A stretch of DNA of 64,000 nucleotides, taken from NCBI GenBank assembly GCA_963603285.1, contig CAVCMG010000013.1, positions 1 through 64,000 of the forward strand, given 5' to 3'. The position numbers and the translations under genes were made by a program. The first letter of the stretch is position 1. Each line of letters begins with the position of its first letter. A model generated the notes under the pieces. The model did no database searches, had not been told where the DNA came from, and worked only from the letters and a program-made list of their open reading frames with translations. Positions 8,715-15,546 of the stretch are shown piece after piece. Origin of the DNA: UBA11957 sp963603285 (lineage in GTDB: Bacteria; Bacillota; Clostridia; Lachnospirales; Lachnospiraceae).

Positions 8715-10106
8715 TTATGCTTCTTTTAAGAAAGCCGCATAGCCCTTTTTCGCTTCGTAGATATCTGCCTTGCTGGCGATCTCCTGCGGTGCGTGCATAT
8801 TCAAAAGAGCTACACCACTGTCAATAACATTCATACCGTACAGCGCAGAAATATAGGCGATCGTTCCGCCGCCGCCAATGTCTACCTTACCCAGCTCTGC
8901 GGTCTGGAAGGCCACGCCGTTCTCGTCAAAGATCCGGCGGATCTGGGCTACATACTCTGCATTAGCATCGTTGGAACCGGATTTACCGCGTGCACCGGTG
9001 TATTTGTTAATAACCAGACCACGGCCAAAATACGCTGCATTTTTCTTCTCAAAGCAGCCGGCAAAATTCGGATCGTAAGCTGCGCTGACATCGCTGGACA
9101 GCATTGCGCAGTTTCTCAGACAGCGGCGTACAGCCAGCTCACTGTATACGCCCATGCAGTTCATCACCTCTGCCGTGGCATTCTCAAAGAATGCGGACTG
9201 CATACCGGTAGCGCCAACACTGCCGATCTCTTCCTTATCCACCAGCAGACAGCACAGTGTCTTTTCCTGGGTTTCGGCCTCCAGCATAGCCAACAGAGAC
9301 GTATAGGCACAGATACGGTCATCCTGTCCATACGCCAGAACCATACTGCGGTCCAGACCACAGTCTCTTGCCTTGTTGGCCGGTACGACCTCGATCTCTG
9401 CGGAAAGGAAATCCTCCTCTTCCATACCATACTCGTCCTTCAGAAGCTTCAGCACGTAGGCACTGACGGCATCCTTGATCTCCTTGTCGTCCTCGCTTTT
9501 TAACGGGCGGCTGCCGATCAGGACATCCAGATTTTCACCTTCGATGACCTTGCTGGCTTTTTTGTCCATCTGCTCTCCTGCCAGATGGATCAGCAGATCG
9601 CTGATGCACATAACCGGATCGTCGTCCTTTTCACCGATGGCCAGCTCGATCACAGAACCATCCTTCTTTGCCACCACACCGTGCAGTGCCAGCGGAATCG
9701 TTACCCACTGGTATTTCTTGATACCACCGTAATAATGGGTATCCAAAAGCGCCATCTCGGTATCCTCAAACAGCGGATTCTGCTTCAGATCCAGTCTCGG
9801 GGAATCGATGTGGGCACCCAGAATACGCATACCCTGCTCCATGCTGCCTGTACCGATATGGTACAGTGCCAGACCCTTTTTCATGTTGACAGCATACACC
9901 TTGTCACCGGCCTTTAAGGTATCGCCTGCTGCGATCACCTCTTCCAGATCACGGTAGCCCGCTGCCTTTGCCAGCGCTACAGACTCGGTAACACACTCCC
10001 GCTCGGTTTTGCCGTTGTCCAGATAGCTTCTGTAATCCTTTGCCAGAGCTTCCAGCTCCGCCAGCTGCGTCTCATTGTATCCGGTCCATGCATTTTTTCT
10101 TTCCAT
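8715..10106 (-). CDS. M18 family metallo-aminopeptidase
   Basis: This 463-residue enzyme removes N-terminal residues from peptides in the cytosol with two metal ions. Visible signatures are AHIDSPRLDLKQNPL (first metal ligand His, near 97), LLVDKEEIGSVGATGM (catalytic Glu region, near 290), SSDVSAAYDPNF (near 340) and NMHAPQEIASKADIYEA near the C-terminus carrying the last His ligand. The length matches the bacterial M18 subgroup (about 430-470). GAGGAC precedes the ATG. Its exact residue preference cannot be read from sequence. Confidence 0.93.
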   Translation of the reverse strand: MERKNAWTGYNETQLAELEALAKDYRSYLDNGKTERECVTESVALAKAAGYRDLEEVIAAGDTLKAGDKVYAVNMKKGLALYHIGTGSMEQGMRILGAHIDSPRLDLKQNPLFEDTEMALLDTHYYGGIKKYQWVTIPLALHGVVAKKDGSVIELAIGEKDDDPVMCISDLLIHLAGEQMDKKASKVIEGENLDVLIGSRPLKSEDDKEIKDAVSAYVLKLLKDEYGMEEEDFLSAEIEVVPANKARDCGLDRSMVLAYGQDDRICAYTSLLAMLEAETQEKTLCCLLVDKEEIGSVGATGMQSAFFENATAEVMNCMGVYSELAVRRCLRNCAMLSSDVSAAYDPNFAGCFEKKNAAYFGRGLVINKYTGARGKSGSNDANAEYVAQIRRIFDENGVAFQTAELGKVDIGGGGTIAYISALYGMNVIDSGVALLNMHAPQEIASKADIYEAKKGYAAFLKEA

Positions 10107-10164
10107 ATGACATTGTCCTCGTTTCTTTTATCTTTTAAGCTGTATTTTACACAGTTTCCTGCAT

Positions 10165-10210
10165 AATAAAAGAAACCTCCACCGGAGCTTTCTTTTATAT
10201 GCTAAGGCAA
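10165..10210. repeat. Dispersed 46-base hairpin element, copy 1
   Basis: This segment matches 61044-61089 at 40 of 46 positions. It folds as a 9-bp AT-rich outer stem (10167-10175 with 10189-10197), one C-C mismatch and a CTCC/GGAG inner stem with a 3-base loop. One outer A-T pair is G-C in the other copy, a compensatory change. A degenerate third copy is at 39516-39545. Function unknown. Confidence 0.6.
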
Positions 10211-10240
10211 AAGAAGGCTGCCACAGATCTGCGGCAGCCT
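10211..10240 (-). terminator. Terminator after the Na/Pi cotransporter gene
   Basis: An almost perfect 26-base palindrome (10215-10240) forms a GC-rich stem; on the minus strand it is followed by TTCTTTT. It lies 46 bases after the transporter stop codon. Confidence 0.75.
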
Positions 10241-10285
10241 CCGATCGCAACATATCCGTCACGAACCATCATAATCTTTCTCTTA

Positions 10286-11938
10286 TCAATCGTCAAGTTC
10301 TCCCGACGACTTCTCATTTTCCACAACAGAATAAGCTATATTCTCGGCATGATCGCCGATACGCTCCAGACCGATCAGAAGATCAGTAAAGATCAGGCCG
10401 GCCTCGATCGAACATTTGCCCATGGACATACGGCGTACATGACCCTCCTGGTATTCGATCTGCTTGTCATCGATCATATTTTCCAGCTCATCAATCTTCT
10501 TCCGCAGAGATTCATCCTCTGTGGTAAACATCTTGATCGCTGCATCGTAAATATCGGTAACATTGGAAAAGATATCGATCATCTCATCCCGGCCCTCATC
10601 GGTAAACTTGATGCGGCTGTCTCGCTTCTTCTCGGCAGATTCCAGAATATTAACCGCATGGTCGCCGATACGCTCGATGTCGATGACCACATGGAACAGA
10701 CCACCGATACGCGCCGCATCCGACAACGGCAGCTGATATTTGTTCGTCTCCACCAGGAACTCTGTGATCGCATGGCTCAGATAGTCGATGTAGCTCTCTC
10801 TCTTACGGATAATCTCACTGTTATCCAGCTCATCGTAGAGCAGCGCATCTCTGGCCAGCTCCAGATTCTCCTGTACCATATGCGCCATACGCTCGATCTC
10901 CTGTACCGTATCGATCAGCGCTGTGGACTCCACGAACTTCTTATTACGGCCGATATAGAGCAGCTTCTTCTCGTCCAGACTGTCACCTGCAGCCGTACCG
11001 TCCGGGATCAGCTTACGCACAAGGGCCAGCAGCTGGTTGGATACCGGCAGAAGGATGATACACTGGAAGATCTTGAAGATCGTATCCGCATTGGCTACAA
11101 AACGCTTGTAATTGTCTGCACCGTTGATTGCTGCGATACCATTGATCACCTGATCTTTGGCGAAAAGCATAATGAACGAAATAACAATCAGACCCACAAC
11201 GTTAAACAGGACGTGAACCAAAGCAGTTCTCTTGGCATCCCTGTTGGCATTCATGGCTGCCATGACCGCTGGCGTACAGGAACCGATATTGGCACCCAGG
11301 ATAAAGTAAATACATGCAGCCAGGCCTACCAGACCGGAGTCAGCCAGAAGTACCAGCACGCTGACTGTAACAGATGAGCTCTGTACGATCACTGTCAGAA
11401 TAAAGCCGACAAGCACGGCAATGACCGGATTCTCCAGGCGGGCAAAGATCTCCATTATTGTTGGAAAATCCTGCAGGGATCCAAGTGCACCTGTCATGAA
11501 GTTGATACCCAGGAACAATGCACCGAAGCCAAAAATAACCTCTGCCACTTTACGAAGAAACGGCCTTTTACCAAACATAATGATTGCAGCACCGATAAAA
11601 ATGATAAAGGGCGCTACTGCCGTCAGCTTCAGAGAAACCAGCTGGGATGTGATCGTCGTACCGATATTGGCACCAAAGGTGATACCGACCGACTTCTCCA
11701 ACGTCATAATACCGGCATTGACAAAGCTGACCTCCATAACGGTCGTCGCACCGGACGACTGGATGACTGCTGTAAATAACGCACCAAACAAAACAGCTGT
11801 AATCTTATTCTTGGTAACGGAGTTTAAGATACCTCTGAGTTTTTCACCGGCTGCTTTTTGCAGACTCTCGCTCATGAATTTCATACCGAACAGGAACAGG
11901 GCCAGTCCGCTGAGCAATTCTGTAATCATCGCATACAT
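10286..11938 (-). CDS. Na/Pi cotransporter family protein with PhoU-like domain
   Basis: This 550-residue membrane protein should couple sodium to inorganic phosphate uptake. Two inverted NptA-type repeats occupy residues 1-300, with the repeated QSSGATT (near 58) and VQSSSVTV (near 185) motifs that define the family. The C-terminal 200 residues form a PhoU-like helical domain (MAHMVQENLELARDALLYDEL, then ERIGDHAENIAYSV), probably regulatory. The start follows AAGGAG. No pst genes or phosphate-sensing system are seen nearby. Confidence 0.9.
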   Translation of the reverse strand: MYAMITELLSGLALFLFGMKFMSESLQKAAGEKLRGILNSVTKNKITAVLFGALFTAVIQSSGATTVMEVSFVNAGIMTLEKSVGITFGANIGTTITSQLVSLKLTAVAPFIIFIGAAIIMFGKRPFLRKVAEVIFGFGALFLGINFMTGALGSLQDFPTIMEIFARLENPVIAVLVGFILTVIVQSSSVTVSVLVLLADSGLVGLAACIYFILGANIGSCTPAVMAAMNANRDAKRTALVHVLFNVVGLIVISFIMLFAKDQVINGIAAINGADNYKRFVANADTIFKIFQCIILLPVSNQLLALVRKLIPDGTAAGDSLDEKKLLYIGRNKKFVESTALIDTVQEIERMAHMVQENLELARDALLYDELDNSEIIRKRESYIDYLSHAITEFLVETNKYQLPLSDAARIGGLFHVVIDIERIGDHAVNILESAEKKRDSRIKFTDEGRDEMIDIFSNVTDIYDAAIKMFTTEDESLRKKIDELENMIDDKQIEYQEGHVRRMSMGKCSIEAGLIFTDLLIGLERIGDHAENIAYSVVENEKSSGELDD

Positions 11939-12041
11939 ACGTTTTTCTCCTTAGTCCTTTGTGAACTTCTACTATATATAATAAGTAAAATCCGTGTGTA
12001 TGTCATGTATATTTTTTGCAAAAACAGGTAAAATTCAACCA

Positions 12042-12089
12042 AAAAAAAGCAGGAGAGTTGGGCATTTTTTCTCTACTCCTGTTTTTTTT
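12042..12089. terminator. Bidirectional terminator-like hairpin
   Basis: CAGGAG at 12050-12055 pairs with CTCCTG at 12076-12081. The stem is flanked by A8 on the left and T8 on the right, so it can act in both directions. Its most likely client is the minus-strand transcript from 12996. Confidence 0.65.
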
Positions 12090-12486
12090 CATGGTTTTTA
12101 CGGATTTTACCCAAAAATTCAGTTTTTTTTTGTTGATTTAGGCATTTTGCGTCTCTAATCTATTTTCTTTACAAAACCACTGTTTTCCCATTTTCTAACC
12201 GTTCAAAAAAGAGTATAATACTTTCAATTTTAGTTTTTGTTGAGATTGTTCATGATGAAAAAGACGAGGCCTTAAACCGAGGCTCTTTTGACCGTATCCT
12301 CCATATCTATGACACAGGCAGCGTACCCTTTGCCTATACACGATATCACAGGACAGTGCATGGCTTGTGCGCTGTCCTGTTTTACACAGGGAACGAGTCA
12401 TCGTCCATGCCTGCATACATACAAAACAGCCTTTACAGGTTGACAATGTTATCCTTCTCTTCATAAAAGCTCTGCCAGCCGATGTT
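12090..12486. other. Gene-free stretch downstream of the NlpC/P60-like gene
   Basis: No convincing gene is visible. A minus-strand frame of 108 codons (12195-12521) has an unnatural Cys/Arg-rich composition and overlaps the hydrolase out of frame. A 9-bp inverted repeat lies at 12349-12357/12372-12380. On the minus strand a weak stem at about 12264-12285 is followed by T5. Confidence 0.5.
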
Positions 12487-12996
12487 TCACACATAGTCCA
12501 GATCAGAAAATGTGAGACCATACATAAATCCTCGTCCCTTCACCTCTGACTTTACGCAGCCGTAATTCAGACCTCTGGCTTCAATACAATATGCCACACC
12601 ATTTGCATTCCCGGTAAATACTGCCACATGCCCCGGACGCCACAGCACTGTGCCCACGGCAAAGTCTTTCAATTCTTCGATCGGCAATCGCTTCTTTGCC
12701 TGCGTATACAGCTGACCGGAATTGTCATACCTGCAACGGTACGCGCCGATTAGGCTGGAACAGTCGCAGCAGACCTTTCCCACAAGCTGCATTTTGCGGG
12801 CTTCTCTCATATACTTCTCCGTCACCACTTCCGGGTATTCCCGGTGCATCCGCTGCATAAGGTCTTCGGTCAGTTCCTCCATCTCCGCACCATAAAAATA
12901 GGGTGTTCCCAGCTTGCCGGTCACATAGGCTGCCAGCCCTTTGCCGGTCTTTTTCTCTGTAGCTGGCGGGTTTTGCATCGTCGGCGCATCGGTCAT
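12487..12996 (-). CDS. NlpC/P60-like cell-wall peptidase
   Basis: This 169-residue protein has the papain-like NlpC/P60 triad in order: Cys in CCDCSSLIGAYR near residue 79, His in RPGHVAVFTGN near 118, and a polar third position around IEARG near 137. Family members cut peptidoglycan stem peptides. No signal peptide is visible, so it may be cytosolic, exported by lysis, or of phage-lysin type. The frame stops at TGA right after SDLDYV, then runs 19 more sense codons (NIGWQSFYEEK and onwards) to TAA, which suggests a recent nonsense change or a natural shorter end. Confidence 0.75.
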   Translation of the reverse strand: MTDAPTMQNPPATEKKTGKGLAAYVTGKLGTPYFYGAEMEELTEDLMQRMHREYPEVVTEKYMREARKMQLVGKVCCDCSSLIGAYRCRYDNSGQLYTQAKKRLPIEELKDFAVGTVLWRPGHVAVFTGNANGVAYCIEARGLNYGCVKSEVKGRGFMYGLTFSDLDYV

Positions 12997-13046
12997 CGCT
13001 GTTTTCTCCCTTTTTCTTTCCGTTCTATTTTATTTTATGCAAAGAA

Positions 13047-13068
13047 AAAGACCATGGCTTATGCCATG
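13047..13068 (-). terminator. Possible second terminator of the tRNA transcript
   Basis: CATGGC (13053-13058) pairs with GCCATG (13063-13068) around a four-base loop; on the minus strand the stem is followed by GTCTTTTT. It lies downstream of the stronger terminator at 13124-13149. Confidence 0.45.
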
Positions 13069-13123
13069 ATCGGACGTCCGGATATTATATAAAATCTGAA
13101 AATTCTGTTTGACCACAAAAAGA

Positions 13124-13149
13124 AAAACCCTTGAAAAATCAAGGGTTTT
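13124..13149 (-). terminator. Terminator of the glycine tRNA cluster
   Basis: An 11-bp stem (13124-13134 with 13139-13149) with a four-base loop is followed by a T-run on the minus strand, five bases after the last tRNA. Confidence 0.85.
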
Positions 13150-13153
13150 AAGA

Positions 13154-13224
13154 AGCGGGGTACGGGAGTCGAACCCGCCTCCGAGCCTTGGGAAGGCCCT
13201 GTACTACCGATGTACTAACCCCGC
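13154..13224 (-). tRNA. tRNA-Gly (CCC)
   Basis: The minus strand folds as a 71-base tRNA: acceptor stem GCGGGGT with ACCCCGC, discriminator T, T-loop GTTCGACTC, and a seven-base anticodon loop TTCCCAA reading anticodon CCC. CCA is not encoded. It decodes GGG. Confidence 0.95.
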
Positions 13225-13295
13225 AGATTATGCCAGATACGGTATATCTCTGCGATCTGCTCACCAGCCAGTATCCCGCTGTTATATAATAAAAA

Positions 13296-13367
13296 AGCGC
13301 GAGACGGGATTCGAACCCGCGACCCTCGCCTTGGCAAGGCGATACTCCACCACTGAGCCACTCGCGC
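13296..13367 (-). tRNA. tRNA-Gly (GCC)
   Basis: A 72-base tRNA with acceptor GCGCGAG/CTCGCGC, T-loop GTTCGAATC and anticodon loop TTGCCAA reading GCC. CCA is not encoded. It decodes GGC and GGU. Confidence 0.96.
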
Positions 13368-13373
13368 ACAAAG

Positions 13374-13444
13374 AGCAGGTGATGAGAATCGAACTCACGT
13401 TCTCAGCTTGGAAGGCTGATGTTCTACCATTGAACCACACCTGC
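13374..13444 (-). tRNA. tRNA-Gly (TCC)
   Basis: A 71-base tRNA with acceptor GCAGGTG/CACCTGC, T-loop GTTCGATTC and anticodon loop CTTCCAA reading TCC. It is the first of the three in transcription order and lies six bases ahead of the GCC gene. CCA is not encoded. Confidence 0.95.
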
Positions 13445-13595
13445 AATATTCATTTTTGAGACGCTTGTTATTATATCAGCGTGTCCCGCCGGTGTCAATC
13501 ATTTTTTGAATTTTTTTGCATCTGTTGCAGATAATCGTTTTTGCATATCCTGTGAATGCGCAGAACACACGAAAAAAATCTACCGGTCTTTTTTC

Positions 13596-13636
13596 ATATG
13601 CAGAGCACCGTAAAGATAATCCGGTGTTCTGCATAT
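13596..13636. repeat. Inverted repeat behind the ABC permease gene
   Basis: Arms 13596-13610 and 13622-13636 match at 14 of 15 positions with the mismatch able to pair as G-U. On the minus strand it lies 47 bases after the permease stop but no T-run follows; on plus, only TCTTTT follows. It may be a weak terminator or an mRNA end stabiliser. Confidence 0.5.
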
Positions 13637-13683
13637 CTTTTACATGTTTTAACATATCTTGCGTTCTGTGCCTTGCCCGTATA

Positions 13684-14868
13684 TCACCCCTCAAAGCGCA
13701 GCGCATCGATTGGCAGCATCGTTGCCGCCTTATTGGCCGGATACAGCCCGAAAAGGACGCCGATTCCCATCGAAAAAAGGATGGAGATCATCACTACCGT
13801 ACTGTTCAATCCATACGATACACCGCCAACCACATTGACAATGGCAAGGATCGCCCCCGACAGACCGATACCGATCAGGCAGCCCAGAAGGCTGATTGTC
13901 AGCGCCTCGATCAAAAACTGCAGCATGATCGTTCCCCGGCCGGCACCGATCGCTTTACGGATACCGATCTCTCTGGTACGCTCTGTTACCGATACCAGCA
14001 TAATATTCATGATGCCGATACCGCCTACCAGCAGGCTGATCGCTGCAATACCGCCCAGTAACAGACTTAATGTACCGGTTACTGAGCTCAATGCATCCAT
14101 GATCTCCGACTGATTTGTAATGGAAAAGGCATCTTCATCCTCATTAAACCGTTCCATCATAAGCTGCTTCACCGTCTGTTCCGTCGCATCCATACTGTCC
14201 TCGCTGGTGGATGTCACATAGAAGGAGGTCACCTTTGTACTCACGCTGTTTGACACACGGATCGCTGTGGTGTAGGGGATATAGGCGATCAGTTGATCTC
14301 CCATCATAGATGTCAGTGAGGAGCTGTCGTCATCATCGAGCACCCCTATGATCGTAAAATGCATTCCGTTAAACGATACGGTCTGCCCCACACAGGAGGT
14401 ATACCCCACCAGCTCCTCGGCCAGTGTCGAATTGACCACCGCTACATAATTGGCCTGCTCGACATCGGTTCTCTTTAAGAAACGGCCATATTTCAGCTGA
14501 AGCCCCTGGATCGTACTGTACGCAGCTGTTGTTCCCGTTACCATGACAGAATCGCTCGTGCTGCCGTACTTTCCGGTAACATTCAGCGACGCTCCCGGCG
14601 CTGCCAGCGCAATATTTTCCTCATCCATCAGAGCATCCACATCCGACAATGTCATAGGCTTTCCCTTATCATCCGAGATCGTAACTGTCAGAAGATTGCT
14701 GCCCAGACTGTTGATCTCGTCTGTCACCGACGTTGTTGCCCCGCTGACCAGCGAAACCAGTACGACCAGTGAGACCACGCCGATGATAATACCAAGCATC
14801 GTCAGAAACGAGCGCATTTTATTGGAAGCGATGGACTTCCACGCCATCTTTACAGACTGAAATACCAT
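13684..14868 (-). CDS. MacB-type ABC transporter permease
   Basis: This 394-residue protein has the MacB/FtsX layout: an N-terminal helix (about 19-41), a large extracellular MacB_PCD domain (about 45-250) and three C-terminal helices (about 270-385) with the conserved GIMNIMLVSVTERTREIGIRKAIGA coupling segment. It works with the ATPase and adaptor encoded immediately upstream, probably exporting a peptide, lipid or antibiotic-like molecule. Its ATG directly abuts the ATPase stop codon (TAGATG), with GGAGG inside the end of that gene. Confidence 0.92.
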   Translation of the reverse strand: MVFQSVKMAWKSIASNKMRSFLTMLGIIIGVVSLVVLVSLVSGATTSVTDEINSLGSNLLTVTISDDKGKPMTLSDVDALMDEENIALAAPGASLNVTGKYGSTSDSVMVTGTTAAYSTIQGLQLKYGRFLKRTDVEQANYVAVVNSTLAEELVGYTSCVGQTVSFNGMHFTIIGVLDDDDSSSLTSMMGDQLIAYIPYTTAIRVSNSVSTKVTSFYVTSTSEDSMDATEQTVKQLMMERFNEDEDAFSITNQSEIMDALSSVTGTLSLLLGGIAAISLLVGGIGIMNIMLVSVTERTREIGIRKAIGAGRGTIMLQFLIEALTISLLGCLIGIGLSGAILAIVNVVGGVSYGLNSTVVMISILFSMGIGVLFGLYPANKAATMLPIDALRFEG

Positions 14869-15537
14869 CTACTCCACCTCCCTTACATGACCGTCACGGA
14901 TCTGGATCCTCCGGGCCGCCTGCGCCGCCACCTCATTGTCATGCGTGATCAGCACGATCGTATTTCCCTGCGCATGCAGCTCGTGAAAGATCTGCATGAT
15001 ATCCTCCCCGGTATGGGAGTCCAGATTTCCGGTCGGCTCATCCGCAAGAAACAGTGAAGGCCGCGTGACCAGCGCCCGGGCGATCGCCACACGCTGCTGC
15101 TGGCCGCCGGAAAGCTGTACCGGACGGTGCTTTGCCCGCTTCCACAGATCCACACGCTCCAGTGCTTCCCGGACACGCTCCTGACGCTCCTCGCGCTTCA
15201 CGCCCTGATAGATCAGCGGCAGCTCCACGTTTTCCTCCGCCGTTAGCTTGCCGATCAGGTTAAAGCTCTGAAAAATAAACCCGATCTTTTTGTTTCGTAC
15301 AGCTGTCAGCTCCTTTTCCGTGTACTTCTCAATCGCCACGCCGTCCAGCAGGTACTCCCCGCTGTCCGGACGGTCCAGGCAGCCGATAATATTCATCAAC
15401 GTAGACTTTCCACTGCCGGACGGGCCGATAATGCCGACAAACTCACCCTTTTTCACATGCAGGGAGGCATGATCCAGTGCATGCACCTCTTCTCCGCCAA
15501 TCGTATAGACCTTGGAGATATCTGTTAATCTGATCAT
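14869..15537 (-). CDS. MacB/LolD-type ABC transporter ATP-binding protein
   Basis: This 222-residue ATPase powers the adjacent permease. Walker A is GPSGSGKST near residue 39, the Q-loop is IFQSFNLI near 90, the ABC signature is LSGGQQQRVAIARAL near 142, Walker B is LFLADEPTGNLD near 162, and the switch His is in VLITHDNEVA near 195. Length and motifs fit the MacB/LolD group. It is the middle gene of an adaptor-ATPase-permease operon, starting nine bases after the adaptor stop. Confidence 0.95.
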   Translation of the reverse strand: MIRLTDISKVYTIGGEEVHALDHASLHVKKGEFVGIIGPSGSGKSTLMNIIGCLDRPDSGEYLLDGVAIEKYTEKELTAVRNKKIGFIFQSFNLIGKLTAEENVELPLIYQGVKREERQERVREALERVDLWKRAKHRPVQLSGGQQQRVAIARALVTRPSLFLADEPTGNLDSHTGEDIMQIFHELHAQGNTIVLITHDNEVAAQAARRIQIRDGHVREVE

Positions 15538-15546
15538 ACGGCCTCC

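Noticed and set aside
10199..11377. Long open frame of 392 codons on the plus strand
   Set aside because: It is antisense to the Na/Pi transporter, with His/Ile/Asp-biased codons typical of the complement of a real gene, and no ribosome site or family pattern.
12195..12521. Possible 108-codon gene downstream of the NlpC/P60-like gene
   Set aside because: It overlaps that gene in another frame, is Cys/Arg-rich and lacks a convincing ribosome site.
12487..12996. Selenocysteine at the in-frame TGA of the NlpC/P60-like gene
   Set aside because: No SECIS-like hairpin directly follows the TGA, and the codon is far from the catalytic residues.
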